A model generated the notes under the pieces. It was not told the origin of the DNA, ran no database searches, and saw only the letters and a program-made list of their open reading frames with translations. This document shows positions 1 to 8,376 of a stretch of DNA of 64,000 nucleotides, piece by piece. Source of the DNA: Rufibacter roseus (GTDB lineage Bacteria > Bacteroidota > Bacteroidia > Cytophagales > Hymenobacteraceae). Position 1 is the stretch's first letter. Every line of letters starts with the position of its first letter. Position numbers and translations under genes: made by a program. The stretch spans positions 1 to 64,000 of the forward strand of contig NZ_LRML01000013.1 in NCBI RefSeq assembly GCF_001647285.1. Reading direction: 5' to 3'.

Positions 1-80
1 CGGTTTTAAAACCGCCGCCCTATCTGTATAGCTGAAAAGTATCCAACACCTACAAACCTACCTTTTATTATAGCCTTGTA

Positions 81-422
81 TTAGTTACTGTTTCTTTCTG
101 TATATAACCATCCAGCAAACCCAATCACATACATCCAAGCTGTAATAAGAACAACTATGAAAGTCTTTTCGCCAAATATTTGTGTAGAATCTGCAGTCAA
201 AAGCAAGGGATAAATTAGAAAAGCGACTAACACCAATGTTTTCTGAATTTTATGTCTCGATTGATAGCTAATTATAAATACACTGCTTAAAGCAAGTAAG
301 TGTATCAAGCTAAAAAATGATTTTAGAATTTCTAGTGGGTTTATATCATATAAACTTGAGAGTAGTAATGGGGTGATAATCCAAGCTATTATGCCTGTTA
401 ACAAAGTTGCCTTTTTACCCAT
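81..422 (-). CDS. Small hypothetical membrane protein
   Basis: A 113-residue protein of unknown function. It begins with a lysine-bearing stub and has three or four hydrophobic segments (about residues 7-24, 38-53, 62-78 and 88-106), so it is probably an integral inner-membrane protein with short loops. I see no motif of a known family. The gene is visibly more AT-rich than its neighbours, with codons such as ata, aat and tta, which fits a recently acquired or weakly expressed gene. It is transcribed in the same direction as the dehydrogenase at 533-1771 but lies downstream of it, separated by a palindromic repeat, so it is probably not co-transcribed. Confidence 0.6.
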   Translation of the reverse strand: MGKKATLLTGIIAWIITPLLLSSLYDINPLEILKSFFSLIHLLALSSVFIISYQSRHKIQKTLVLVAFLIYPLLLTADSTQIFGEKTFIVVLITAWMYVIGFAGWLYTERNSN

Positions 423-474
423 ATTGTAGCTAACAAAAATATAATAGTTTATTCTCAGCTCTTAATCTAAAAGA

Positions 475-515
475 CTTGTTTTGGGCTTGTTTTCGTAAAA
501 CAGCCCCAGAACAAG
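475..515. repeat. Dispersed ~40-bp palindrome, copy 1
   Basis: Imperfect palindrome with outer arms CTTGTTTTGGG and CCCCAGAACAAG around an inner TTGTTTT/AAAACA stem. It lies 17 bp beyond the stop codon of the minus-strand dehydrogenase gene. Confidence 0.8.
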
Positions 516-532
516 ATTTTTAGTTACTGCCT

Positions 533-1771
533 CTACAACAACTGGCTCAGCGCAATTTCAAAGGAAGTCTTGGCAATCTCTGTTTTCTGCGGATTGCGCT
601 CATAAGCTTTCTCCAAGGCTTGGCGGATGGTGCGGGAAATGTCAGAGAAAATGGCTTCGTCGGTTATTTCCACGTCTTGCTCCATAAGGTAGGCAAACAC
701 GCGGGCCATGCCACAGTTGGCCACAAAGTCCGGAATCACAGACACGTGCCGGTCAGCAAATTCACCGGTAGGGCCGAAGAATATCTCAGGGTCTTTAAAG
801 GGTACGTTGGCCCCGCAGGAAATAACTTCCAGGCCGCTGGCTTTCATGCGCTCTACCTGTTCTGTAGTTACTAATCTGGAAGCGGCGGCCGGTATAAAAA
901 TCTCAGCCTCTATACCCCAAATCTGGGTGTTCACTTCCTCAAACGAAAGCAAATTTTCAGCGGTGAGGGTGTTGCCGTGGCGGTTCAGGAACAGGTCTGT
1001 GATTTGGTCAAATGAGAACCCGTTGGTGTGGATAAGGCCACCGGCACGGTCAATGATGCCTACAATTTTCACTTCCTCGGCTGCCAGATAATAGGCTGCC
1101 GCCGCCCCCACATTTCCCCAGCCTTGAATAATGGCGCGCTTGCCTTTGAGCTGACCGCCCCAAATATCATAGTAGTGGCATACCGCTTTGGCCACGCCGT
1201 AACCGGTAATCATGTCGGCTACGGTGTATTTGCGGGCCAAGGAAGGCGAGTAGTTAATATCTTCCAGCACTTTGCTCACACCTTGGCGAAGCTGCCCCAG
1301 CTTGTTGATTTTCTGCGGCTCGGTGGCGTTGTAGTGGCCGTTCACAATGCCTTCCTGCGGGTGCCAGAGGCCGTATTCCTCGGTGATAGGAATTACTTCG
1401 TGAATCTCGTCTACGTTGAGGTCGCCGCCGGTACCGTAATAGTTTTTGAGCAGCGGGTACACCACGCGGTACCAACGTTCCAGCACGCCCTGTTTTCTGG
1501 GGTCAGAAGGGTCAAAGTTGATGCCTGACTTGGCTCCGCCGATGACTGGGCCAGAGACGGTAAACTTCACCTCCATGGTTTTGGCCAGAGATTCCACCTC
1601 GTTCTTGTCTAACCCAGCGCGCATGCGGGTTCCGCCGCCGGCTGCCCCGCCCCGCAATGAATTAATTACTACCCAACCTTCAGCCTCGGTTTCAGAATCT
1701 TTCCACTCAAAAACAATTTCTGGTCGCTTGTTCTCAAACTTGGTGAGTAGGTCTTTCATAGAGTTGGTCAC
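533..1771 (-). CDS. Glu/Leu/Phe/Val dehydrogenase family protein
   Basis: A 412-residue NAD(P)-dependent amino acid dehydrogenase of the Glu/Leu/Phe/Val family, which interconverts an amino acid and its 2-oxo acid plus ammonium in the cytoplasm. The substrate-binding domain shows GGAAGGGTRM (about 41-50) and the family lysine in GGAKSG (Lys81). The TGGDLNVDEI segment holds the conserved Asp region, and a Rossmann motif GWGNVG lies near residue 217. It is clearly diverged from the second enzyme at 16827-18122, which has the more typical glutamate dehydrogenase sequence, so its substrate is uncertain. A TACCTTTG promoter box lies about 20 bp upstream. An in-frame Met at position 5 is an alternative start. 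Confidence 0.9.
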   Translation of the reverse strand: MTNSMKDLLTKFENKRPEIVFEWKDSETEAEGWVVINSLRGGAAGGGTRMRAGLDKNEVESLAKTMEVKFTVSGPVIGGAKSGINFDPSDPRKQGVLERWYRVVYPLLKNYYGTGGDLNVDEIHEVIPITEEYGLWHPQEGIVNGHYNATEPQKINKLGQLRQGVSKVLEDINYSPSLARKYTVADMITGYGVAKAVCHYYDIWGGQLKGKRAIIQGWGNVGAAAAYYLAAEEVKIVGIIDRAGGLIHTNGFSFDQITDLFLNRHGNTLTAENLLSFEEVNTQIWGIEAEIFIPAAASRLVTTEQVERMKASGLEVISCGANVPFKDPEIFFGPTGEFADRHVSVIPDFVANCGMARVFAYLMEQDVEITDEAIFSDISRTIRQALEKAYERNPQKTEIAKTSFEIALSQLL

Positions 1772-1790
1772 GTTTTATTGGCTTATACGG

Positions 1791-1798
1791 CAAAGGTA
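1791..1798 (-). promoter_or_regulatory. Putative promoter -7 box (TACCTTTG)
   Basis: The minus strand reads TACCTTTG, matching the Bacteroidota TAnnTTTG consensus, 20 bp upstream of the dehydrogenase start at 1771. I could not identify a convincing -33 TTTG. Confidence 0.5.
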
Positions 1799-2000
1799 TA
1801 AAGAACTAGCGTTTGTTGAGGGTGTTCTCTTTTTCCGTAGAGACTAGGCACTGCCTTGTCTCCCACGCATTTTGGAAGAGAAGCAGAGGCAACTGTTTTT
1901 GGCGCCGACACTAGCAGGTCTGGGAGACAATGCTAAGTCTTTTGAGCAAGCATTTTACGGGGAAGCTAAGTGAAACTTCCTCTTCTGAAAGGTAGCAATT

Positions 2001-2040
2001 CTATTTTCGGCCTCCTTTTTGAAAAACGGGTCGAAAACAG
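2001..2040. repeat. Dispersed ~40-bp palindrome, copy 2
   Basis: CTATTTTCGG and TCGAAAACAG arms enclose CCTCCTTTTTGAAAAACGGG. It starts 7 bp after the anmK stop codon (anmK is on the minus strand). Confidence 0.85.
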
Positions 2041-2047
2041 CCATAGT

Positions 2048-3121
2048 TTACATCCAGTAAATGGCGCCGCCGCAATTATCATGCTTGGCACCGGTAACGC
2101 TTTTGAGACAGTTAGGTTCTTGCCGCCAGCGCAGCACACCCAGAAATGCGAAGATGAGGGCTTCTTTGAAATTTACCAGCTCCGGCTCAGGTACTACTAC
2201 CTCATATTCGGGGCCTAAGTAGTGTCTTATTTGCTCCACCAAAAAAGAATTAAACGCCCCACCACCCGTGAGCAAAAGCTTCCCGTTTTTTATGTTGGAG
2301 TGCTGCCGTACTGACTGCGCAATTTGGTAACCGATGTGGTGGCAGGAGGTGTGCAGTTTGTCTTGTACTGAGGCGGAAAATTCTTGGAGCGTGGTTAAAC
2401 TGTAGGCATCTGCCCACTCTTTTCCAATAGATTTTGGAAACGGAGCCGAGAAATAAGAAGGCTTGTTGAGCCGGTCGAACAGGTTTTGGTCAAATTTGCC
2501 TGACCGCGCCGCCTCGCCGTTTTTGTCATAGGGCATACCTAATTCTTCGGCCAGCGGGTTCAGCAGCATGTTGCAGCAGCTAATGTCAAAAGCGATTCTG
2601 GTATTGGGCCCTTCTTGCGAAATGTTGGAAATGCCGCCCAAGTTCAGGCAGAAATCGTATTCAGCGAACAGCAGCCGGTCGCCAATTGGGACCAACGGAG
2701 CGCCTTGACCGCCCAGGGCAATGTCAAGGGTGCGAAAGTCTGAGACAGTGGGTACGCCGGCCGCGGCCGCCAAATAAGCCCCGCTGCCTACCTGAAACGT
2801 AATGTGCAGCTGGGGCTGGTGAAAGATGGTATGCCCGTGAGAAGCCACAAAATCAACCTGCAGTTGGTGACGGTCAATGAAATTTTTTGTGAGTTCCCCT
2901 AAAAAGTGGCCATAGGCCCTGTCAGTGGCAATAATTTCAACAGCGCTTACTTCTGTCAGGCCCTGTAGGCGCTGCATCCATACATCTGAATATGGAACTG
3001 TTTCTGTATTAAGTATTTTATATATCCAATTGTGATTAATATACGTAAATCTGCAATAAGCCAAGTCAACTCCGTCTAACGAAGTGCCGGACATGATACC
3101 GATAACATGGTAAGTCGCCAT
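2048..3121 (-). CDS. anmK: Anhydro-N-acetylmuramic acid kinase
   Basis: A 357-residue AnmK. It phosphorylates and hydrolyses 1,6-anhydro-N-acetylmuramic acid to MurNAc-6-phosphate, a cytoplasmic step of peptidoglycan recycling. The N-terminus carries the family signature GIMSGTSLDGVDL (residues 8-20), a phosphate-binding loop of the actin-like ATPase fold. The segment GGQGAPLVPIGD and the C-terminal LLTGGGAFNSFLVE agree with AnmK. Length is normal for the family. Its upstream partner in recycling, a NagZ-type glucosaminidase, is encoded in the same window at 40085-43144, although not in the same operon. The gene is divergent from the ArsR regulator at 3228, with a 106-bp shared upstream region. 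Confidence 0.95.
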   Translation of the reverse strand: MATYHVIGIMSGTSLDGVDLAYCRFTYINHNWIYKILNTETVPYSDVWMQRLQGLTEVSAVEIIATDRAYGHFLGELTKNFIDRHQLQVDFVASHGHTIFHQPQLHITFQVGSGAYLAAAAGVPTVSDFRTLDIALGGQGAPLVPIGDRLLFAEYDFCLNLGGISNISQEGPNTRIAFDISCCNMLLNPLAEELGMPYDKNGEAARSGKFDQNLFDRLNKPSYFSAPFPKSIGKEWADAYSLTTLQEFSASVQDKLHTSCHHIGYQIAQSVRQHSNIKNGKLLLTGGGAFNSFLVEQIRHYLGPEYEVVVPEPELVNFKEALIFAFLGVLRWRQEPNCLKSVTGAKHDNCGGAIYWM

Positions 3122-3227
3122 GCGTTAAAGTAACATAATGTTCAGGTAGTAAGCAAAACGGATTGCCGGGCGGGTTTGAAGGGCGCGGTTGGCGCGTCTT
3201 ATTGTAGTATGATTTTAGTGTGTCCTT

Positions 3228-3536
3228 ATGAAAAGTTTATTATCCAGAGTGGAATCAAAGAAGATAGATAAGGCTGCGTCTATGCTGAAGGTGTTGGCGC
3301 ACCCAAAAAGGTTGGCCATCGTGGATCTCCTGGGTAAGGAAGATAAAATGACTGTGACGGAGATCTATAACTACTTAGATCTGCCCCAGGCCATTGCCTC
3401 ACAGCATTTGATCACGCTGAAAGACAAGGGCGTTCTCTCGTCTTTCAAGGTGGGCACCAAAATCTATTATTCCCTATCTATCCCTAAGCTGATTGATGTG
3501 ATCGACTGTCTGGAGGAATGTTGCGGAGATCTGTAA
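3228..3536 (+). CDS. ArsR-family winged-helix regulator
   Basis: A 102-residue transcription regulator of the ArsR/SmtB type. LKVLAHPKRLAIVDLL (about 21-36) is the typical dimer/first helix region, followed by the recognition helix around LPQAIASQHLITLKDKG (52-68) and a winged hairpin ending in TKIYYSL. The metal-binding ELCVCDL-type cysteine motif of ArsR is absent from the third helix. The only cysteines are a CLEECC cluster at the C-terminus (about 94-99), which might sense thiols or metal. No obvious target gene is adjacent: anmK diverges from it and the glycosidase gene converges. The effector is unknown. Confidence 0.88.
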   Translation: MKSLLSRVESKKIDKAASMLKVLAHPKRLAIVDLLGKEDKMTVTEIYNYLDLPQAIASQHLITLKDKGVLSSFKVGTKIYYSLSIPKLIDVIDCLEECCGDL

Positions 3537-3580
3537 CTATCCTGCTTGCCTGTTCCCCCATCAAGTAAGTATCCCCCGGA

Positions 3581-3622
3581 ACCGTTTCCAGCCTGTTTTC
3601 TGAAAAGTAGGCCAGAAACGGT
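3581..3622. repeat. Dispersed ~40-bp palindrome, copy 3, terminator-like
   Basis: ACCGTTTC and GAAACGGT arms enclose the GCCTGTTTTC/GAAAAGTAGGC core. A TTTTATTTTTT tract follows on the plus strand, so this copy could act as the intrinsic terminator of the ArsR gene, between convergent genes. Confidence 0.8.
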
Positions 3623-3635
3623 TTTATTTTTTGTT

Positions 3636-4589
3636 CTATTCTTTGTACTTGAATACCAACACCGCCGGTACAGGCCGCTGACCATTTTTGTCTGAGGGCT
3701 TGATGGTGTCTTTGCCCTTGATATAAAGCGCACTGGAGCCGCCGCCGTCTAAATTCAATGCTTCGTGGCAGCCTAATTGCACCATGAGCTGTGCCAGTTG
3801 GTCAAGGGTTGCTCCTTCTGCCACGCCTTTGTTGCGACCTTCCACCATCAAAATTATAAGTTTCTGGTCTTGTGTATACCCCATGGCAGTTCGTGGGTGC
3901 GGACCTCTGAAGTAGGAGCCGCCGCGCTGTTCTTCTTCGGCGGTAATGTGTACCTGTCCCTTTTGTACCAGTACCGGACCTCCGCCTACAGCCACCTGAG
4001 GCTTCCAGCGTTTCATGCCTTTAACCGTTCGTTTAGAGGGTTCAGGTGCTGCTTGATTGTTCTCTATGGCCGCATAAGGAGAGGCCAGTTCCATGGTTTT
4101 CTGTCTCTTACCTAAATTATAGGCCCAAGCCACATCAGCGGTGCGGTTACGGAAGAAGCCAATAGCTCCAGTAGTAGGGTAGAGGGTGAGGGTGTCGGGG
4201 CCGTTTGGGTTCTTTTGCCTTACCGATGCCTGCGTAGCCAGCACCTTGCCGTTGTTCATGACCAAGTTGAGGTTGCTGTTGTCGGCAAAAGAAAAGAAAG
4301 TGGTGTTGACAACGGCTATCACGTTTCCCGCTTCCTGTTCATAATATTCTTTGGGGGTATACCGCTTTCCGTTGCCCACACGGGCAGCTATCTCTAGTTT
4401 GGGGTCTTTAAGGTCTGCTATCAGGTAATAGGCTTTGAACGGCTTTCCATCTAGGGAGTCAGTGGTGACGTAGACTTGTACCGATGGGGGTAGCCCCTGT
4501 TGGTGCTCAGTAGCAAGCGACCATTTTACTTGGCCCAACCCAGAGAATGATACAAAAAGGCAAAGAAGGGGGGGAAGCAGTTTTTTCAT
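3636..4589 (-). CDS. Secreted phosphodiester glycosidase (NAGPA domain) protein
   Basis: A protein of about 317 residues of the phosphodiester glycosidase family (related to the luminal domain of NAGPA). I set the start at the Met of MKKLLPPLLCLFVSFSGLGQ because this gives a clean signal peptide; an upstream in-frame Met would add seven residues. Family features are AVVNTTFFSF, FRGPHPRTAMGYTQD and LNLDGGGSSALYIKGK near the C-terminus, where LDGGGS is diagnostic. It is probably periplasmic or surface exposed and may cleave sugar-phosphodiester linkages, but the substrate is unknown. It converges with the ArsR gene across a palindromic repeat. Confidence 0.85.
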   Translation of the reverse strand: MKKLLPPLLCLFVSFSGLGQVKWSLATEHQQGLPPSVQVYVTTDSLDGKPFKAYYLIADLKDPKLEIAARVGNGKRYTPKEYYEQEAGNVIAVVNTTFFSFADNSNLNLVMNNGKVLATQASVRQKNPNGPDTLTLYPTTGAIGFFRNRTADVAWAYNLGKRQKTMELASPYAAIENNQAAPEPSKRTVKGMKRWKPQVAVGGGPVLVQKGQVHITAEEEQRGGSYFRGPHPRTAMGYTQDQKLIILMVEGRNKGVAEGATLDQLAQLMVQLGCHEALNLDGGGSSALYIKGKDTIKPSDKNGQRPVPAVLVFKYKE

Positions 4590-4658
4590 GCAGCCAATAT
4601 AAACAGCCACCCTTAGTTATTGGCAGAAATATTGGTAAATGTTGTTCAGGGGCAAGGT

Positions 4659-4976
4659 TTACCACATGCCTTTGTCTGGATTGTCGCCGTCTGGTCTGGA
4701 GGAGCGGTAAAAGCCGTCTTTGTTGCTCAAGGGGGTTCCTTTGCCTTCCAGGTGGTTCTGCAGATCTTGGTTCATTTTCAGTTGGTCCAGCTCCAGAAAC
4801 TCTTTCCAGCGAAGCTGGTGATTGAGGGTGAGGCACTCTACAATTTCCTCTAAATTTAAGCTGTTGCCTTCAGCAACTCTATTTTTTAGCTGCGGGTGCG
4901 ACTCCAGCAGTTCCTTTATTTTCTGTTTGAAGTAAAGGTTCAGCTCCTGGTATTTTCCGGCATCAAATTCTTGCAT
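4659..4976 (-). CDS. Hypothetical 105-residue protein
   Basis: A small soluble protein of unknown function. It is charged and predicted mostly helical, starting MQEFDAGKYQELNLYFKQKI, with a hydrophilic Gly/Asp/Pro-rich tail (SSRPDGDNPDKGMW). It has no signal peptide, membrane segment or cysteine. The reading frame has codon use like its neighbours, and I prefer it over the overlapping frame at 4507-4836, which is Pro/Arg-rich and looks like a shadow. It lies 69 bp upstream of the glycosidase start and in the same direction, so the two may be co-transcribed. Confidence 0.6.
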   Translation of the reverse strand: MQEFDAGKYQELNLYFKQKIKELLESHPQLKNRVAEGNSLNLEEIVECLTLNHQLRWKEFLELDQLKMNQDLQNHLEGKGTPLSNKDGFYRSSRPDGDNPDKGMW

Positions 4977-5100
4977 GGTACAGGTGTTGGTGAAGTTTTT
5001 ATACGTGTTTTAGAGATTCTCGGCTAAGGTAGGATTGGAACAAATAGGGTCGTCCAAGGTTTTTAAATCAACCGGTGCCCCTGAACAGAGCATTCTGTAG

Positions 5101-5119
5101 GGGCGTATGGCATACGCCC
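5101..5119. repeat. GGGCGTATG hairpin, copy A
   Basis: Perfect palindrome GGGCGTATGGCATACGCCC with 9-bp arms around one base. A related longer hairpin lies at 5198-5224. Confidence 0.75.
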
Positions 5120-5197
5120 AAATGCCGCCGCCAACGCATTAAAGTATCGGGTAGGCAATGGCGTATTCAATGAATTAATCATGAGCATGGGTCGCCG

Positions 5198-5224
5198 TTT
5201 AGGGCGTATTCCATACGCCCTAAA
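5198..5224. repeat. GGGCGTAT hairpin, copy B
   Basis: Perfect 12-bp arms TTTAGGGCGTAT and ATACGCCCTAAA around a TCC loop. It shares its core with copy A at 5101-5119. Confidence 0.75.
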
Positions 5225-5238
5225 CTACGGATCTGCAA

Positions 5239-5280
5239 TCCGTTTTCGGCTCCTTTTCCTGAAAACAAGCTGAAAACGGA
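5239..5280. repeat. Dispersed ~40-bp palindrome, copy 4
   Basis: TCCGTTTTC and GAAAACGGA arms; abuts the hemA terminator hairpin at 5280-5316. Confidence 0.85.
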
Positions 5281-5316
5281 AAAGCGGAATATTCTGTAAG
5301 GAATATTCCGCTTTTT
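5280..5316 (-). terminator. Intrinsic terminator of hemA
   Basis: Perfect 11-bp stem GCGGAATATTC/GAATATTCCGC with a 6-base loop, flanked by AAAA and TTTTT so that it could work in both directions. It begins 22 bp beyond the hemA stop codon. Confidence 0.85.
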
Positions 5317-5338
5317 ATATGTCAGAATCAAAAAAAAT

Positions 5339-6613
5339 CTAGTGTTGTGCCTCGGCAGACTGCTTCTCTAAATCGAATAAATCAGTGAGTACGTCTATCA
5401 ATGTTTCGGCCTCACCGCGTTTGCAGGCGGCTTTCAATTGCAATACTGGCAGTTTTATGATTTTCTGCATCATAGACTTGGTTACCTCATCCATGTGCTT
5501 GGCTTCCTCGGCGCTCAGTTTTTTCATGTACCGGGCCATCTCCTCCTGACGGATGGTTTCCAGCGCATTTTTCAGTTTCTGGATGGTAGGTGACACGTTC
5601 ATCTCCTTCGTCCAGTCCTCAAAACCGGCAATTGACTCGCTGATGATCTGCTTTACCTGTGGTACGGCCGCCAAGCGGCGCTCCAAGGCTTCAGAGGCTT
5701 TGTTCTGTATGGTGTCAATGTTGTACACCAGCACGCCCGGAATTTGCTCCACCTCCGGCTCTACGCTACGCGGTACGCTCAAGTCTATGAAAAACTTGTA
5801 GGTTAACACGTTCAGGCGGCTCACCATGTCGTGGGTGAAGAAAGGCTCATCGCGGGCTACGGAAGAAATGATCACATCGGCTTCCTTCATGCCTTCCACC
5901 AAATCCTCGAACGGTAAAACCTGCAGTCCGCATTCATCGGCTAAAAGCTGCGCTTTTGCTTTGGTGCGGTTAGAGATTTTTACGTTGGTATAGTCAGAAT
6001 CCTGCAGGTGACGGCACACATCGGCACCAATTTCACCTAAGCCTACTACTAAAATCTTAGGGTTGGCAATATCGGCTACCAAGCTTTCTACCAGTTCAAG
6101 AGCAGCGTAAGAGGTAGAGGCGGCTCCGTCTCTAAAAGAAGTCTCTTGTACAACGCGCTTGTTCGTGAAGAAAATGGTGTGCAGCAAACGGTGCAGGAAC
6201 GGGCCAGCGGCCTCAGAATCAACACTCCACTGATAGGCTTGCTTTACCTGGTTTGAGATTTGCATGTCGCCCACCACCTGTGCCTCTAAGCCCATGGCCA
6301 CGTTGAACAGGTGTTGCACGGCGTCAGCGTGCTCATTAATAATGGTAAAGTAGTCAAGGTACTGGGAGATATTCTCCATCCCCTTACTAATACCCAACAG
6401 CTTTACTATCTCCTGGCTGAAGTCAGAGTCAGAGGTATAATAAACTTCCGTGCGGTTGCACGTAGAGAGTACAAGAATGTCAGTTGCCTGAATGAAATTT
6501 TTGAGCGTTTGCAGAAACTGTCGGCACGACCCCTCATCCAAGGCAATAAGCTCTCTTATGTCTAAGGGAGCTTTTCTATGTGAAAGACTGACGGCTCTAA
6601 AATTGTTAAGCAT
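5339..6613 (-). CDS. hemA: Glutamyl-tRNA reductase
   Basis: A 424-residue HemA that reduces glutamyl-tRNA(Glu) to glutamate-1-semialdehyde with NADPH, the first committed step of C5 tetrapyrrole synthesis in the cytoplasm. The catalytic cysteine is Cys52 in LVLSTCNRTEVYY. The NADPH-binding motif VVGLGEIGADV follows near residue 196, and RRLAAVPQVKQI begins the C-terminal dimerisation helices. Length is normal. No other heme gene is adjacent. It is divergent from the histidine kinase at 6799, with a TAATTTTG promoter box about 23 bp upstream of its start. Confidence 0.97.
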   Translation of the reverse strand: MLNNFRAVSLSHRKAPLDIRELIALDEGSCRQFLQTLKNFIQATDILVLSTCNRTEVYYTSDSDFSQEIVKLLGISKGMENISQYLDYFTIINEHADAVQHLFNVAMGLEAQVVGDMQISNQVKQAYQWSVDSEAAGPFLHRLLHTIFFTNKRVVQETSFRDGAASTSYAALELVESLVADIANPKILVVGLGEIGADVCRHLQDSDYTNVKISNRTKAKAQLLADECGLQVLPFEDLVEGMKEADVIISSVARDEPFFTHDMVSRLNVLTYKFFIDLSVPRSVEPEVEQIPGVLVYNIDTIQNKASEALERRLAAVPQVKQIISESIAGFEDWTKEMNVSPTIQKLKNALETIRQEEMARYMKKLSAEEAKHMDEVTKSMMQKIIKLPVLQLKAACKRGEAETLIDVLTDLFDLEKQSAEAQH

Positions 6614-6635
6614 ACGGCAGTGTAGAAATAGCTTG

Positions 6636-6643
6636 CAAAATTA
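6636..6643 (-). promoter_or_regulatory. Putative promoter -7 box of hemA (TAATTTTG)
   Basis: The minus strand reads TAATTTTG, matching TAnnTTTG, 22 bp upstream of the hemA start codon. Confidence 0.5.
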
Positions 6644-6798
6644 CTTTACTATCTGGTAAAAAGGAATAATATTTAGATGTTTATCTTATTTATACTCATT
6701 CCAAATTAAGGGGAATAGGAATGCCTATCCGTATATTGGCTCTTAAAAGCATCTTGCCCAGTATATAGTCCGTAGGTGGTTTTGCGTTGTTTACATCC

Positions 6799-7986
6799 AT
6801 GATTCCAACTTCCATTTATTCTAAAAAGTCGCGGCTCAAGTTGCTCATCATGATCATTGCATTGGTGATTGGGGCTGCAACCGTTATTTATACCAACTTG
6901 CTGGTGGCCAAGTTATCTGAGCGTGAGCAGCAACTCATAGATCTGTATGCCAAGGGTTTGCGCTACATGGGCAACGCTGAGATTGACTCTGATAACCTGG
7001 TGTTTGTGCAAGAGGAAATCATTGATGCAAACCAAAGCGTGCCAGTAATTTTAACAGATGAACACGAAAACGCCCTCGCCTATAAAAACCTTGAAATCCC
7101 CGAAAAGATTTCAGAAAAGCGGAAAAAAGCCATGTTGCAGCGCGAAATAGCTAAGATGAAGGCGCAGCACCCACCCATTGAGGTTTCTTACCAAGATGAT
7201 TTTAAGAACTATATATTCTACAAAGATTCTGAGCTGCTGACTCAGCTACGCTATTACCCCTATGTGCAACTTACAGTCATTGCCTGCCTGTTTGTGATTG
7301 CCTACTACGCCTTTAGTTACTCCCGCAAAGCCGAGCAGAACCGCGTGTGGGTAGGTTTAGCCAAAGAAACCGCTCACCAGTTGGGTACACCGCTTTCTTC
7401 TTTGATGGCATGGTTTGAGTACCTGAAAGCCAGCCCCAAGTTTGAAAACGAGCCCATTGTAGAAGAATTGGGCAAAGATGTGCGGCGGCTGGAGATCATC
7501 ACCGAGCGTTTCTCCAACATCGGGTCTGTGCCAGTGCTCAAAGACGAGCCTATGCTGCGGGTGGTGGAAAATGCCATTGGCTATCTGCGTAATCGCGTAT
7601 CGGCCAAAGTGGCCTTTACCATTGAAACTGACTTTGACCCCGATGCCACCGCCAAAGTAAATATTCCGCTGTTTGAGTGGGTGGTGGAGAATATCTGCAA
7701 AAATGCCGTAGACGCCATGGAAGGCAAGGGCAGTATTACCATACGTTTGTCTAAAGGCACGGCCAAAGACACCATGGCCATAGATATACAAGACACCGGT
7801 AAAGGCATACCCAAAGCTAAGCAGGAAGAGGTGTTTATGCCCGGCTACACCACTAAAAAGCGCGGTTGGGGTTTGGGTTTAGCCTTGGCCCGCAGAATTA
7901 TTGAGAATTACCATGCAGGAAGGCTGTATGTGCGGTGGTCTGAGGTTGGGAAGGGTACTACGTTTAGAGTGGTGTTGAATAGATAG
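6799..7986 (+). CDS. Sensor histidine kinase
   Basis: A two-pass membrane histidine kinase of 395 residues. I use the ATG at 6799; an upstream in-frame TTG at 6787 is less likely. Membrane segments lie near residues 14-34 and 156-174, with a periplasmic sensor region of about 120 residues between them. The H-box is ETAHQLGTPLSSL (phospho-accepting His about 193). The ATPase domain shows the N-box VVENICKNAVDAM, G1 DTGKGIP, an F-box around EEVFMPGYTTK and G2 GLGLALARRI. No HAMP domain is evident between the second membrane segment and the H-box. No response regulator is adjacent, so it is an orphan. The ligand is unknown. Confidence 0.92.
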   Translation: MIPTSIYSKKSRLKLLIMIIALVIGAATVIYTNLLVAKLSEREQQLIDLYAKGLRYMGNAEIDSDNLVFVQEEIIDANQSVPVILTDEHENALAYKNLEIPEKISEKRKKAMLQREIAKMKAQHPPIEVSYQDDFKNYIFYKDSELLTQLRYYPYVQLTVIACLFVIAYYAFSYSRKAEQNRVWVGLAKETAHQLGTPLSSLMAWFEYLKASPKFENEPIVEELGKDVRRLEIITERFSNIGSVPVLKDEPMLRVVENAIGYLRNRVSAKVAFTIETDFDPDATAKVNIPLFEWVVENICKNAVDAMEGKGSITIRLSKGTAKDTMAIDIQDTGKGIPKAKQEEVFMPGYTTKKRGWGLGLALARRIIENYHAGRLYVRWSEVGKGTTFRVVLNR

Positions 7987-8033
7987 CCGAGTCCCCGGCC
8001 CCTCTCTAACTGAGGGGAGAGTTGTGGGTTTGT

Positions 8034-8068
8034 GTTTTGAATCTGTTTTTCGAAAAACAGGGCAGAAA
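8034..8068. repeat. Dispersed ~40-bp palindrome, copy 5
   Basis: The inner stem CTGTTTTTCGAAAAACAG is perfect; outer arms are weak. It lies 47 bp after the histidine kinase stop codon. Confidence 0.7.
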
Positions 8069-8107
8069 TGCTTGGTTTTGAAATAAAGCAGTTGCTCTTT
8101 GCAGATT

Positions 8108-8134
8108 CCCCCTTTGAAGGTGGCAAGGGGGATG
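8108..8134. repeat. CCCCCTTTGAAGG element
   Basis: CCCCCTTTGAAGGTGGCAAG followed by GGGGATG. Related copies are at 34255-34280, 34397-34426 (inverted) and, shorter, 43248-43266. Confidence 0.7.
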
Positions 8135-8178
8135 TTTACACGAGTAGATCCACTCTTTCCTGATTCCTCTCATTTCCG

Positions 8179-8240
8179 GTCATCCTGAGCATTCTTGAGG
8201 CGAGAGCCGAAAAGAGCTAGCGTAGCTACCGAAGGATCTA
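8179..8240. repeat. GTCATCCTGAGC...GAAGGATCTA element
   Basis: The stretch begins GTCATCCTGAGC and ends GAAGGATCTA, with an internal TAGCGTAGCTA palindrome. A short relative, GTCATCCTGAAAGGATCTTG, is at 46070-46090. The pattern resembles dispersed intergenic repeats of Bacteroidota genomes; this attribution is from memory. Confidence 0.55.
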
Positions 8241-8376
8241 ACGAAGACTTTTGCCTCTACTTCCGCTTTACCCCCCGCTGTTATTGCGTGTTCTCATCAA
8301 CAACCTGAATTGCTTTTGCTCCCACCACTGCTTATTACTTATTCCAGCCTGCCTCACTTTCTGCTGGGGTTTGTCA

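Larger units (their letters stand above)
4977..5338. other. 362-bp intergenic region with hairpin repeats and terminator
   Basis: No gene is visible. The region holds two copies of a GGGCGTAT-type hairpin (5101-5119 and 5198-5224), one copy of the 40-bp palindrome (5239-5280) and a strong terminator hairpin (5280-5316) serving hemA. Confidence 0.7.

Noticed and set aside
1028-1528. 166-residue plus-strand frame inside the first dehydrogenase gene
   Set aside because: It is the antisense shadow of a clearly real gene and has no family pattern.
4507-4836. 109-residue minus-strand frame overlapping the 105-residue gene
   Set aside because: Arg/Pro-rich frame shift of the gene at 4659-4976, and it also covers the signal peptide region of the glycosidase gene.
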